Source: an uncultured Selenomonas sp. (lineage in GTDB: Bacteria > Bacillota > Negativicutes > Selenomonadales > Selenomonadaceae). From it: a stretch of 48,040 nucleotides of DNA. How positions within the stretch are numbered: position 1 is the stretch's first letter; the number at the start of each line of letters is the position of its first letter. This document shows, piece by piece, positions 1 to 7,780 of this stretch. The stretch lies in NCBI GenBank assembly GCA_902766095.1, contig CACXCN010000066.1, positions 1-48,040 on the forward strand. Reading direction: 5' to 3'. The position numbers and the translations under genes were made by a program. Under the pieces are notes generated by a model. It made no database searches, was not told where the DNA came from, and saw only the letters and a list, made by a program, of their open reading frames with translations.

Positions 1-63
1 AGTGGTTAACACACTGGATTGTGGCTCCAGCATGCGTGGGTTCGACCCCCACAAGTCGCCCCA
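1..63 (+). tRNA. tRNA-His (GTG), 5' truncated by window edge
   Basis: The anticodon loop reads ttGTGgc, giving a GUG anticodon. The T arm is intact (gtggg-ttcgacc-cccac). The 3' acceptor strand aagtcgc is followed by C73 and an encoded CCA at 61-63. A C at the discriminator position fits the extra G-1:C73 pair of histidine tRNAs. The first bases of the acceptor and D arm lie outside the window. Confidence 0.93.
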
Positions 64-72
64 TTTTTTTAT

Positions 73-148
<76 letters not shown>

Positions 149-151
149 TCC

Positions 152-242
152 GGAGTGGTACTCAAGAGGCTTAAGAGGACGGTTTGCTAAATCGTTAGGC
201 TGGGTAACTGGTGCGGAGGTTCGAATCCTCTCCACTCCGCCA
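152..242 (+). tRNA. tRNA-Ser (GCT)
   Basis: This is a class II tRNA of 91 bases with the long variable arm expected of serine tRNAs. The acceptor ggagtgg pairs with ccactcc, the anticodon loop is ttGCTaa, the T loop is ttcgaat, and the CCA is encoded. It reads AGC/AGU codons. Confidence 0.95.
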
Positions 243-255
243 TTTTGGGTAAATC

Positions 256-283
256 AATCCTGACTGATGTCAGGATTTTTTTA
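256..283 (+). terminator. Rho-independent terminator of the tRNA cluster
   Basis: A perfect 9-bp stem (aatcctgac / gtcaggatt) with a TGAT loop is followed directly by a T tract. It closes the His-Trp-Ser tRNA transcript. Confidence 0.9.
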
Positions 284-286
284 TTT

Positions 287-315
287 TTGTCATGCCCTGT
301 TTGTGGTATGATAAT
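287..315 (+). promoter_or_regulatory. Putative sigma-A promoter of the purine permease gene
   Basis: TTGTCA (287-292), a 17-bp spacer and GATAAT (310-315) sit just after the tRNA terminator and about 50 bases before the permease start. The motif match is good; transcription from it is inferred. Confidence 0.55.
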
Positions 316-363
316 GGTATTTCAGGTATATGGTATTTTAGGTTTTTGGGAGGAATGTATTTC

Positions 364-1692
364 ATGGCTTCACAAGCAGAGTCTTTTCTGACCCGCTTTT
401 TCAAGCTGGAAGAGAAGCACACGTCAGTAAGGACGGAGATCCTGGCCGGGCTGACAACGTTTATCGCTTTGGCGTATATCATGTTCGTCAATCCTAATAT
501 TCTGGCTGAGACGGGCATTCCGAAGGAAGCTGCGGTCGCGTCCACGATCTGGATTGCAGCTCTTTCGACAATGGTCATGGGTGTATTTGCCAATTATCCG
601 GTGGCACTGGCTCCGGGCATGGGCTTGAATGCTTTCTTTGCCTATTATGTATGCGGCGTGCTGCATCTGCATTGGACGGTTGCTCTCGGCGCAGTATTCT
701 TTTCCGGTATTCTGTTCTTGATTCTGACGATCAGCCATATCCGTCAGGCGATTATCAATGCAGTTCCGCAGAACCTGCGTGTCGCTATCGGCGTCGGCAT
801 CGGCCTCTTTATTGCCTTCGTTGGTCTGAAAGGATCCGGTCTCATCGTCAGCGATTCAGCCACCTTTATCACGCTGGGCTCGGTGACCAAGCCGACTACA
901 TTGCTGTCGCTGTTCGGGTTGCTGGTAACCGGCATCCTGATGGCGCGCGATATCCAGGGCTCTATCCTTATCGGTATCATTGCTACGACGCTGCTTTCGA
1001 TGTGCCTGGGCTATTCACCGATTCCGCACAGTTTTGCCGATGTCATCAGTACTTCGGTACCAAGCATGGGCGAGACGTTCGGAAAGCTTGATATAGCTGG
1101 GGCCTGGGATTATGGTATCGTCTCCATCATCTTCACATTCACGGTTGTCGAGTTGTTCGATAACATGGGTACATTGATCGGCCTGACTTCCAAGGCCAAG
1201 CTCGTGAAGCCGAATGGCGAGATAGAGAATCTCGACCGGGCACTCACGACCGATGCTGTCGGCACGATTTTTTCTTCCATTTTCGGTACGTCGACGGTCA
1301 CCAGCTATATCGAGAGTGCGACAGGTATAGCAGCTGGCGGCAAGACGGGTTTGACGGCTGTGACCGTAGCTGTCATGTTCCTGATATCGCTGTTGTTTGC
1401 TCCGCTCATCGGACTGGTTCCGGGCTTTGCGACGGCACCGGCACTCATCCTCGTCGGTGCGCTCATGATGGGCGATGTCGGCAAGATCAATTTCCAGGAC
1501 TTCACCGATGGCCTGCCAGCGTTCCTTACTATAATAATGATGCCGCTGACCAGCAGCATCGCGAACGGCTTTGCCTTCGGCTTCATTTCTTTTGCGTTCA
1601 TGAAAGCAGCTACTGGCAAGCATAAAGAAGTCAGCTGGATCATGTGGCTCGTCAGCATCGCTTTCATAATAAATCTTGTAATGCGCTCTTGA
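364..1692 (+). CDS. NCS2-family (AzgA/PbuG-type) purine permease
   Basis: This 442-residue polytopic inner-membrane protein probably imports adenine, hypoxanthine or guanine by proton symport. Family hallmarks are visible: the N-terminal AGLTTFIALAYIMFVNP, the glycine-rich APGMGLNAFFAY, the central VELFDNMGTLIG, and GTSTVTSYIESATGIAAGGK with the conserved acidic residue of the substrate site. The ATG at 364 is chosen because GGGAGG (348-353) lies 10 bases upstream; an in-frame ATG at 355 is too close to that site, and the open frame extends to 292. The gene is probably monocistronic behind its own promoter. The AzgA/PbuG branch is more likely than the xanthine/uracil branch from these motifs; the exact purine cannot be told. 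Confidence 0.93.
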   Translation: MASQAESFLTRFFKLEEKHTSVRTEILAGLTTFIALAYIMFVNPNILAETGIPKEAAVASTIWIAALSTMVMGVFANYPVALAPGMGLNAFFAYYVCGVLHLHWTVALGAVFFSGILFLILTISHIRQAIINAVPQNLRVAIGVGIGLFIAFVGLKGSGLIVSDSATFITLGSVTKPTTLLSLFGLLVTGILMARDIQGSILIGIIATTLLSMCLGYSPIPHSFADVISTSVPSMGETFGKLDIAGAWDYGIVSIIFTFTVVELFDNMGTLIGLTSKAKLVKPNGEIENLDRALTTDAVGTIFSSIFGTSTVTSYIESATGIAAGGKTGLTAVTVAVMFLISLLFAPLIGLVPGFATAPALILVGALMMGDVGKINFQDFTDGLPAFLTIIMMPLTSSIANGFAFGFISFAFMKAATGKHKEVSWIMWLVSIAFIINLVMRS

Positions 1693-1717
1693 CATGGAGA
1701 GAGCACTATGATAGACT
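1689..1717 (+). promoter_or_regulatory. Putative sigma-A promoter of rplU-prp-rpmA
   Basis: A consensus TTGACA (1689-1694) overlaps the permease stop codon. It is followed by a 17-bp spacer and TAGACT (1712-1717, 4 of 6 consensus). A start a few bases later would place the whole predicted L21 leader in the transcript. Confidence 0.55.
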
Positions 1718-1723
1718 TCTTAT

Positions 1724-1814
1724 CTGTAGGCGCATGTATTGTGCGCTCCTGCAACCGCACAGCGAGGCCTGGTAAATGCCGCGAGGCTGCCGTAGCTGGC
1801 GAGTAACATTCAGG
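1724..1814 (+). ncRNA. Probable ribosomal protein L21 leader
   Basis: The roughly 90-base untranslated stretch before rplU folds into a hairpin (ggcgca-tgtat-tgtgcgc) followed by the run ctgcaaccgcac and a second GC-rich paired region (gccgcgaggc...gctggc). Firmicutes carry a structured L21 leader (Rfam family L21_leader) at this position, thought to bind L21 and feed back on the operon. Position, length and the ctgcaaccgc segment fit from memory. A covariance-model scan was not possible. Confidence 0.6.
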
Positions 1815-1825
1815 GAGGTGTTTTC

Positions 1826-2137
1826 ATGTACGCAATTATCAAAACTGGTGGCAAGCAGTACAAAGTTGCTGAAGGCGATGTCATCACGGTTGAGAAGCTC
1901 GATGCCCAGGAGGGCGATGCTGTAACGTTCGACGAGGTCCTGACTGTCGTCAACGATGCTGATGTCAAAGTCGGCAAGCCGCTCGTCGAGGGTGCTAAGG
2001 TAACCGGCAAGGTTGCTGCTCAGGGCAAGGACAAGAAGATCCTGGTCTTCAAGTACAAGGCGAAGTCCAACTATCGTCGTCGTCAGGGTCATCGTCAGCC
2101 GTATACGAAAGTTACGATTGAGAAAATCGAGGCTTGA
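1826..2137 (+). CDS. rplU: 50S ribosomal protein L21
   Basis: The 103-residue protein matches L21 over its whole length. It starts [14 protein letters not shown], contains [10 protein letters not shown], and ends with the basic [19 protein letters not shown] segment that contacts 23S rRNA. A strong GGGAGGTG site lies just upstream of the ATG. It is the first gene of the conserved rplU-prp-rpmA operon. Confidence 0.98.
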   Translation: MYAIIKTGGKQYKVAEGDVITVEKLDAQEGDAVTFDEVLTVVNDADVKVGKPLVEGAKVTGKVAAQGKDKKILVFKYKAKSNYRRRQGHRQPYTKVTIEKIEA

Positions 2138-2141
2138 TGAA

Positions 2142-2462
2142 TTGATTCGTATACAGGTTTATCGGACTCAGGACGATAAAATATCTGGTCTGGAGATGAC
2201 TGGCCATAGCGGCACAGCACCTCATGGCGAAGATATCGTCTGTGCCGGAGTTTCATCGCTGGCACAGACAGCATTATTGGGCATCGGTGAGTATCTGCAT
2301 CGCAAGGTCTCTTACAAGGTTGCGAGCGGAGAGCTCCGTATGATGCTCGAAGATGCACCGGATGACCTGACGGAGGCCATCCTCGAAACAGCGTTGCTGG
2401 GGATGCAAGAGATTGCAAAAAAAGCCCCGCAGGCAGTTCGCATCTCAGAAAGTCGGAGGTGA
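2142..2462 (+). CDS. prp: Ribosomal-processing cysteine protease Prp
   Basis: Prp removes the N-terminal extension of L27 before or during 50S assembly. The 106-residue product has the family signature with catalytic His and Cys: MTGHSG, then GEDIVCAGVSSL. The open frame extends upstream inside rplU, but family members start with M-I-R/K-x-x-V, which points to the TTG at 2142 (M-I-R-I-Q-V-Y). The GAGG at 2129-2132 serves as ribosome site. The start lies 4 bases after the rplU stop and the gene ends 6 bases before rpmA. Its presence matches the cleavable L27 encoded next. Confidence 0.93.
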   Translation: MIRIQVYRTQDDKISGLEMTGHSGTAPHGEDIVCAGVSSLAQTALLGIGEYLHRKVSYKVASGELRMMLEDAPDDLTEAILETALLGMQEIAKKAPQAVRISESRR

Positions 2463-2468
2463 AATTCG

Positions 2469-2759
2469 ATGTTTGATTTTGATCTTCAGCTCTTCGCTCA
2501 TAAAAAGGGCGTGAGCTCCACGCGTAACGGCCGCGACAGCGAGTCGAAGCGTCTGGGCGTCAAGGAGCATGCTGGCACGCAGGTGACGGCAGGCAGCATA
2601 CTGGTGCGCCAGCGCGGTACGCATTTCCATCCGGGTCACAACGTTGGTATCGGTAAGGACGACACTTTGTTTGCCAAAGTAGCCGGCAAGGTTGCTTTCG
2701 AGCGCAAAGGTCGTTATCTGCGCCAGGTCAGCGTTTATACGGCTGAGGAAGCTGTTTGA
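2469..2759 (+). CDS. rpmA: 50S ribosomal protein L27 (with cleavable N-terminal extension)
   Basis: This 96-residue protein is a typical L27 ([21 protein letters not shown], then [22 protein letters not shown]). In front of the mature alanine is the nine-residue extension MFDFDLQLF, the Firmicutes-type Prp recognition motif (consensus roughly MLxxxLQxFA). Cleavage is expected after Phe9, giving a mature N terminus of AHKKG that reaches the peptidyl transferase centre. GGAGG lies 8 bases upstream. Confidence 0.98.
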   Translation: MFDFDLQLFAHKKGVSSTRNGRDSESKRLGVKEHAGTQVTAGSILVRQRGTHFHPGHNVGIGKDDTLFAKVAGKVAFERKGRYLRQVSVYTAEEAV

Positions 2760-2771
2760 TCTGATACATGA

Positions 2772-2806
2772 TACCTGCGCCTCTACCTGGTGGCGCAGGT
2801 ATTTTG
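2772..2806 (+). terminator. Rho-independent terminator after rpmA
   Basis: A 10-bp stem (tacctgcgcc / ggcgcaggta) is followed by TTTTG, 13 bases after the rpmA stop. It ends the rplU-prp-rpmA transcript. Confidence 0.85.
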
Positions 2807-2855
2807 TATATTGAGCGAATTTAATACCGACGGCGTTAAGTTGCGTTGTGATGGG

Positions 2856-2893
2856 TGAAAAGCCGGTGTTGCCCCTGCAACGCCGGCTTTTCA
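2856..2893. promoter_or_regulatory. Long near-perfect hairpin upstream of obgE
   Basis: The arms at 2856-2871 and 2878-2893 pair over 16 positions with one G-U wobble and a 6-base loop (cccctg). The 3' arm ends in cttttca and the 5' arm begins tgaaaag, so the structure could terminate on either strand. It stands 40 bases before the obgE start. It may be a second terminator, a leader attenuator or a palindromic protein site; the sequence does not decide. Confidence 0.6.
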
Positions 2894-2933
2894 GGCATCA
2901 TGACGGATAACGCACGCCAGAATGGAGGTAACA

Positions 2934-4217
2934 ATGCAGTTTATCGATAGAACCAAGGTGATCGTCAAGGCTGGTGACGGTGGTCACGGCAAGTCGGCTT
3001 TCCGCCGCGAGAAATTTGTACCGAAGGGCGGTCCGGCAGGCGGTGACGGCGGCCGTGGTGGTGATATCATATTCGAGGTGGATTCGAATATGAATACGCT
3101 GCTCGATTTCCGCTATCATCGCAAGTTCACGGCCAAGAATGGTGAGAACGGCGATATCAAGAACCAGTATGGCAAGAACGCGCCGGCCTGCATCGTGAAA
3201 GTACCGCCCGGAACGGTGGTCAAAGATGAGCAGACCGGTGAGGTGCTGGCCGATCTGACCGAGGTCGGTCAGCAGGCTGTCATCTGCAAGGGCGGCCGTG
3301 GCGGCCGCGGCAATGCCAAGTTTGCGACGGCTGCTAATAGGGCCCCGACATTCGCAGAATTCGGCGAGCCGGGCGAGCAGCGCAACCTCATACTCGAGCT
3401 GAAGTTGCTGGCGGACGTAGGACTCGTCGGCTACCCGAGCGTAGGCAAATCCAGCCTGGTCGCCAGCTGCTCGGCTGCACGGCCCGAGATAGCGGAGTAT
3501 CATTTTACGACGATCACGCCGGTACTCGGCGTCGTCAAGACGGACTATGAAAAGAGTTTCGTCATGGCGGATATCCCGGGCCTCATCGATGGCGCGGCGG
3601 ATGGGGCCGGGCTCGGCCACGATTTCCTGCGCCATGTCGAGCGCACGAAGCTCATCGTGCATATCGTCGATGCGTCGGGCATCGAGGGGCGCGACCCGGT
3701 CGAGGATTTCTACAAGATCAACCGGGAGCTGGCCAAGTACAGCGATAAGCTGGCGCGGCGCACGCAGATACTCGTCGCCAACAAGATCGACCTGCCGGAG
3801 GCACAGGCTAATCTGCCCCGTTTGCAGAAGCTGGCAGAAAAGGAAGGGCTGAAGTTCTTCGCCATATCGGCGGCGACGCATGCCGGTGTCAAGGAGCTCA
3901 TAAGCTATATCGGCGAATGGCTCGACAACTACGTGCCGGAGGTCGAAGCTGAGGATGAGACCGAGAAGGTCTATGATGAGAATAAGGAAGACGCCGAGAA
4001 GATAACGATCACGCGCAATGATGCCGGTGACTTCATCGTGCATGGTGCAGCGCTCGAGAAGCTCGTCGCCATGACGAATTTCAACAACGATGAGGCCTTG
4101 CGGCGCTTCCAGTATATCTGGCGCATCAAGGGACTCGATGAGAAGCTGACCGAACGCGGCATAAAGGAAGGCCAGACCGTGCGCATCGGCGATATGGAAT
4201 TTGAATATCACGAATGA
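2934..4217 (+). CDS. obgE: Obg-family GTPase (ribosome assembly, stress)
   Basis: The 427-residue Obg/CgtA binds the 50S subunit and links ribosome maturation to nucleotide levels. Three domains are present in order: the glycine-rich Obg fold (residues 1-158, with KGGPAGGDGGRGGD and GGRGGRGNAKF), the GTPase domain with G1 GYPSVGKSS, G3 DIPGL, G4 NKID and a G5-like SAA, and a C-terminal OCT domain (about 345-427, ending GDMEFEYHE). The ATG at 2934 follows GGAGG at 2924-2928; an earlier in-frame GTG or ATG at 2922 would overlap that site. It begins a long run of closely spaced housekeeping genes. Confidence 0.97.
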   Translation: MQFIDRTKVIVKAGDGGHGKSAFRREKFVPKGGPAGGDGGRGGDIIFEVDSNMNTLLDFRYHRKFTAKNGENGDIKNQYGKNAPACIVKVPPGTVVKDEQTGEVLADLTEVGQQAVICKGGRGGRGNAKFATAANRAPTFAEFGEPGEQRNLILELKLLADVGLVGYPSVGKSSLVASCSAARPEIAEYHFTTITPVLGVVKTDYEKSFVMADIPGLIDGAADGAGLGHDFLRHVERTKLIVHIVDASGIEGRDPVEDFYKINRELAKYSDKLARRTQILVANKIDLPEAQANLPRLQKLAEKEGLKFFAISAATHAGVKELISYIGEWLDNYVPEVEAEDETEKVYDENKEDAEKITITRNDAGDFIVHGAALEKLVAMTNFNNDEALRRFQYIWRIKGLDEKLTERGIKEGQTVRIGDMEFEYHE

Positions 4218-4235
4218 TGTAGAACAGGAGACTAT

Positions 4236-4541
4236 ATGCTGAAAAACAATCTGACCGGCAAGCAGAAAGCATTTCTGCGCTCGCTGGGCATGAACGAGGA
4301 GCCAATCGTATTCATCGGCAAAGAGGGCGTGACGCCGACCGTCGTGAAGGCAGCGCGTGAAGCGATACAGAAGCGCGAGCTCATAAAGGTGCGCGTGCTG
4401 CCGAGCGTGCTCGATGCACCGAAGGACGTCATAACCGTGCTGGCGGAGCGCTCGAGTGCCAATCTGGTGCAGGTCATCGGACGCAATGGCTTGCTTTTCC
4501 GGCGCAATAATGAGAAGCCGAGAATCGACCTGCCGAAATGA
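4236..4541 (+). CDS. yhbY: CRM-domain RNA-binding protein YhbY
   Basis: This 101-residue protein consists of a single CRM (CRS1/YhbY) domain: LTGKQKAFLRSLG, then VFIGKEGVTP, and the GxxG-type loop near VIGRNGLLFRR. Bacterial YhbY associates with pre-50S particles. It lies 18 bases after obgE, another 50S assembly factor, with AGGAG upstream. The pairing with Obg is common in Firmicutes. Confidence 0.93.
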   Translation: MLKNNLTGKQKAFLRSLGMNEEPIVFIGKEGVTPTVVKAAREAIQKRELIKVRVLPSVLDAPKDVITVLAERSSANLVQVIGRNGLLFRRNNEKPRIDLPK

Positions 4542-4581
4542 GTTCGATGTGACATTCTGATACGATAAAGGGGACATAGGC

Positions 4582-5712
4582 GTGAAGGCCAGAGAAAGGT
4601 TGCGCGAGGCGCGCCGCATTGTAGTAAAGGTCGGTACGAGTACGCTGACCCATCCGGAGGGAGGGCTCGATCTCTATCGCATCGACCATCTCATACGCGA
4701 GCTGGCCGATCAGGCGAATTCCGGACACGAGATGCTGCTGGTATCCTCAGGAGCTATCGCTGCGGGGATGAGCCGCCTCGGGCTGAAGCAGAAGCCGCAA
4801 TCCATACCGGAGAAGCAGGCGGTAGCTGCTATCGGGCAGGGTGTACTCATGCATATATACGAAAAGATATTTGCGGAGTATGGCCGGGTCATGGGGCAGG
4901 TCCTGCTGACGCGGGAGAATGCAGTACGCCATAACCAATACCTGCACTCGCGCGACTCCCTGCTGGCGCAGCTCGATATGGGCGCCATACCGGTCATCAA
5001 CGAGAATGATGCCGTGGCGGTCGATGAGATAAAGATCGGCGATAACGACAATCTGTCGGCTACAGTGGCCACGCTGGTCGATGCGGATGCGCTGATCATA
5101 CTCTCGGATATCGAGGGGCTGTACACGGCCAATCCGGCCACGCACCCCGAGGCGGAGCTGATCCATGAGGTCCCGGAGCTGACGCCGGAGATCGAGAGCC
5201 TGGCCGGTGGTGCCGGTACGGCACTGGGGACGGGCGGCATGCTGACGAAGCTGCAGGCAGCCAAGGTCGCCGTGAATGCCGGGGTAAACATGGTCATAGC
5301 CAATGGCAGCCGTGAGAATGTCATCCGCGAGGTGCTGTCCGGCGAGCAGGTCGGAACCGTATTCCCCGCGAAAGAATCGCATCTGCGTGTGCGGCAGAGC
5401 TGGCTGGCTTTCGGCAAGCGCATCGTCGGTGATCTCGTCGTTGACGATGGCTGTGCGGAGGCCATGCGCGAGCGCGGCTCGAGCCTGCTGGCTGCTGGTA
5501 TCACGGCCGTAGAGGGAGAGTTCGCTCCCGGCAGTACGGTGCGCGTGCTCATGCAGGATGGTTGCGAGATCGCGCGTGGCATCGTCAACTACGGTTCGGC
5601 CGATATCGATAAGATGCGAGGCCGGCAGAGCGATGATTTCGCCCGGCTGGATCTCGCTGACAGCGGTCATGACGAGGTCATACATCGCGATAATATGGTG
5701 CTGATGGTCTGA
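4582..5712 (+). CDS. proB: Glutamate 5-kinase (proline biosynthesis)
   Basis: ProB phosphorylates glutamate to gamma-glutamyl phosphate, the first and feedback-inhibited step of proline synthesis. The 376-residue protein has an amino-acid kinase domain (VVKVGTSTLT, SSGAIAAG, PVINENDAVAVDE, GDNDNLSA, GTGGMLTKLQAA) and a C-terminal PUA domain (about 280-376), as in the long form. The start is GTG at 4582 behind AAAGGGGA. proA follows after 13 bases, so the two are co-transcribed. Confidence 0.97.
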   Translation: MKARERLREARRIVVKVGTSTLTHPEGGLDLYRIDHLIRELADQANSGHEMLLVSSGAIAAGMSRLGLKQKPQSIPEKQAVAAIGQGVLMHIYEKIFAEYGRVMGQVLLTRENAVRHNQYLHSRDSLLAQLDMGAIPVINENDAVAVDEIKIGDNDNLSATVATLVDADALIILSDIEGLYTANPATHPEAELIHEVPELTPEIESLAGGAGTALGTGGMLTKLQAAKVAVNAGVNMVIANGSRENVIREVLSGEQVGTVFPAKESHLRVRQSWLAFGKRIVGDLVVDDGCAEAMRERGSSLLAAGITAVEGEFAPGSTVRVLMQDGCEIARGIVNYGSADIDKMRGRQSDDFARLDLADSGHDEVIHRDNMVLMV

Positions 5713-5725
5713 GGAGGAACAGTTG

Positions 5726-6982
5726 ATGGATATAGAGGCAGATATAAGAGCAAGAGCAGAGAAGGCACGTCAGGCATCGCAGAGCCTGGCCGTGATAGGC
5801 ACCAGTGTCAAGAACCGTGCCCTGCGGGCGATGGCAGATGCGTTGGAACACCGGACATCGCTCATACTGAAAGCGAATGAAGAAGATCTCGAGGCGGCAC
5901 GCCAGAAGGGCCTGCGCCGCTCCTACCTCGACCGCCTCATGCTCAATGAGACCCGCGTGGCGAAAATGGCTGAGGGACTGCGTCAGACAGCAGCTCTGCC
6001 TGATCCGGTATCACAAGGAGACTATTCGACAATCCGTCCGAATGGGCTCGAAATCCGCCGCGTGCATGTGCCGATCGGCGTCATCGGCATCATCTATGAG
6101 GCCCGTCCCAATGTCACTGCTGACGCGGCGGGGCTCTGCCTGAAATCCGGCAATGCCGTGCTGCTGCGCGGCGGCTCGGAGGCGATACTCTCGAACAAGG
6201 CAATCAGCTCGCTGCTGGCCAAAGCGGCCTATGAAGCCGGCATACCGGAGGGCGCGCTGCAGTTCATCGATACGACTGACCGGGAGGCCGTCGATATCAT
6301 GGCTCATATGAATGGGCTCATCGATGTCATCATACCGCGCGGCGGCGCTGGTCTGATCAAGCATATCATCGAGAACAGCTCCGTACCGGTCATACAGACG
6401 GGTACCGGCGTCTGCCATACGTTCGTGGATGCATCGGCTGACCAGGACATGGCCCTGAGCATCGCTGTCAATGCGAAGACATCGCATCCCTCGGTGTGCA
6501 ATGCCATGGAGACGCTGCTCATCCATGCCGATATCGCTGATGAGTTCCTGCCCCGTCTCGTGCAGGTCATGCGCGAGCACAAGGTCGAGCTGCGCGGCTG
6601 CGAGAAGTGTCTGGCGATCTGCCCGGATATGAAGCCAGCTACGGAGGAAGACTGGTCGACGGAGTATGGCGACCTGATACTGTCGGTGAAGATTGTGGGC
6701 AGCCTCGATGAGGCCATCGCGCATATCAACAAGTACAACACGGGCCATTCCGAGACGATCGTGACGAAGAACCTCGACAGCGCGCATCGGTTCCAGCGCG
6801 AGGTCGATGCCGCTGCTGTCTATGTCAATGCTTCGACGCGGTTCACGGACGGCTTCGAATTCGGCTTTGGGGCCGAGATCGGCATCAGCACGCAGAAACT
6901 GCATGCCCGCGGACCGATGGGCCTGGCTGAGCTGACGAGCACGAAATACCTCATCTATGGTGAGGGCCAGATTCGTGAGTGA
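5726..6982 (+). CDS. proA: Glutamate-5-semialdehyde dehydrogenase (gamma-glutamyl phosphate reductase)
   Basis: ProA reduces gamma-glutamyl phosphate with NADPH to glutamate semialdehyde, the second proline step. The 418 residues show the aldehyde-dehydrogenase-like fold: IGVIGIIYEARPNVT, LKSGNAVLLRGGSEA, and the active-site region TSHPSVCNAMETLL with the catalytic Cys. The ATG at 5726 lies 7 bases after GGAGGA; the TTG directly before it is a less likely start. The C-terminal RGPMGLAELTSTKYLIYG is typical. Confidence 0.97.
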   Translation: MDIEADIRARAEKARQASQSLAVIGTSVKNRALRAMADALEHRTSLILKANEEDLEAARQKGLRRSYLDRLMLNETRVAKMAEGLRQTAALPDPVSQGDYSTIRPNGLEIRRVHVPIGVIGIIYEARPNVTADAAGLCLKSGNAVLLRGGSEAILSNKAISSLLAKAAYEAGIPEGALQFIDTTDREAVDIMAHMNGLIDVIIPRGGAGLIKHIIENSSVPVIQTGTGVCHTFVDASADQDMALSIAVNAKTSHPSVCNAMETLLIHADIADEFLPRLVQVMREHKVELRGCEKCLAICPDMKPATEEDWSTEYGDLILSVKIVGSLDEAIAHINKYNTGHSETIVTKNLDSAHRFQREVDAAAVYVNASTRFTDGFEFGFGAEIGISTQKLHARGPMGLAELTSTKYLIYGEGQIRE

Positions 6983-7151
6983 CCGAGCGTCCGGCTGGGG
7001 GCATGTACTGCGTGGCTACAGGCGTAGCTGGCAGCAGTATATGGCCACTGCTCATGGACATCATGATGTCCATGACTATGTCCGGGCGGCCGGTATCATA
7101 GCTGCCACCGCACTGGCGCTGGCTGTGCTGCTGGTGCTCAGCGGCCTTTGA
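6975..7151 (+). CDS. Small membrane protein of unknown function
   Basis: A 58-residue ORF overlaps the last 8 bases of proA (GTG at 6975, with GAGGG 8 bases before it) and ends 14 bases before nadD. Its N-terminal two thirds are polar and carry an aromatic/basic stretch (RGYRRSWQQYMA) and a His cluster (HGHHDVHDY). The last 20 or so residues form one hydrophobic helix (AAGIIAATALALAVLLVLSG), so it would be a tail-anchored membrane protein with its N terminus inside. The tight coupling on both sides supports translation. I recognise no family. ATG at 6957 or GTG at 6960 are alternative starts. Confidence 0.6.
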   Translation: MSDRASGWGHVLRGYRRSWQQYMATAHGHHDVHDYVRAAGIIAATALALAVLLVLSGL

Positions 7152-7165
7152 AAGGGTATGAGAGG

Positions 7166-7780
7166 ATGAGAAAGAAGCGTGTCGGTATCATGGGGGGCAC
7201 GTTCGACCCCATACATATCGGGCACCTGGCTATGGCGGAAAATGTACGTGAGCAGATCGGCCTGGATGAGGTCCTGTTCATACCTGCCGCTCAGCCACCA
7301 CATAAGCGAGACCGCCGATTAGCACCGGCTCAGGACCGCATGCGCATGACGGAGCTGGCGGTGGCCGACAATCCGTATTTTCAGGCGTCGGCCATCGAGC
7401 TGGAGCGCGAGGGCCCCTCGTATTCACTGCTTACGATACGGCAGCTTCAGCTTGTCTATGGCAACCGGGCTGAGTTTTATTTCCTGATCGGCTCGGATGC
7501 GATCAACGAGCTGCCCAGCTGGTATCATGCCCGCGAGGTCGTGACGAGCTGCTGCTTCATAACGATGGTGCGCGAGGGCACGGCGCTCGACTTGTCATCG
7601 CTGCGGGATGCCTTTGGCGATGATGTGTCGCTCGATGAGCATATCAGGGTCATCCATACCCCGTTGCTGGAGATTTCCTCGACGGATATCCGCCGGCGGG
7701 TTCATGAGGGGCGTTCGCTGCGCTATCTCGTGCCCCGGGTGGTAGCTGATTACATATATGAGAAAGGGCTGTACAAATGA
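7166..7780 (+). CDS. nadD: Nicotinate-nucleotide adenylyltransferase
   Basis: NadD makes deamido-NAD from nicotinate mononucleotide and ATP, a required step in NAD synthesis. The 204-residue protein has the nucleotidyltransferase signatures GGTFDPIHIGHL near the N terminus and SSTDIRRRV near the C terminus, plus the middle FLIGSDAINELPSWY. The ATG at 7166 is preferred with AAAGGG 9 bases upstream; a TTG at 7148 would add six residues. Its stop overlaps the yqeK start. Confidence 0.95.
   Translation: MRKKRVGIMGGTFDPIHIGHLAMAENVREQIGLDEVLFIPAAQPPHKRDRRLAPAQDRMRMTELAVADNPYFQASAIELEREGPSYSLLTIRQLQLVYGNRAEFYFLIGSDAINELPSWYHAREVVTSCCFITMVREGTALDLSSLRDAFGDDVSLDEHIRVIHTPLLEISSTDIRRRVHEGRSLRYLVPRVVADYIYEKGLYK

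Noticed and set aside
287-363. Purine riboswitch before the permease
   Set aside because: The leader is too short and lacks the three-way junction; only a tandem 13-bp repeat is present.
2898-4619. 573-codon open frame on the - strand opposite obgE and yhbY
   Set aside because: It mirrors GC-rich codon use of clear + strand genes, has no recognisable motif, and overlaps three certain genes.
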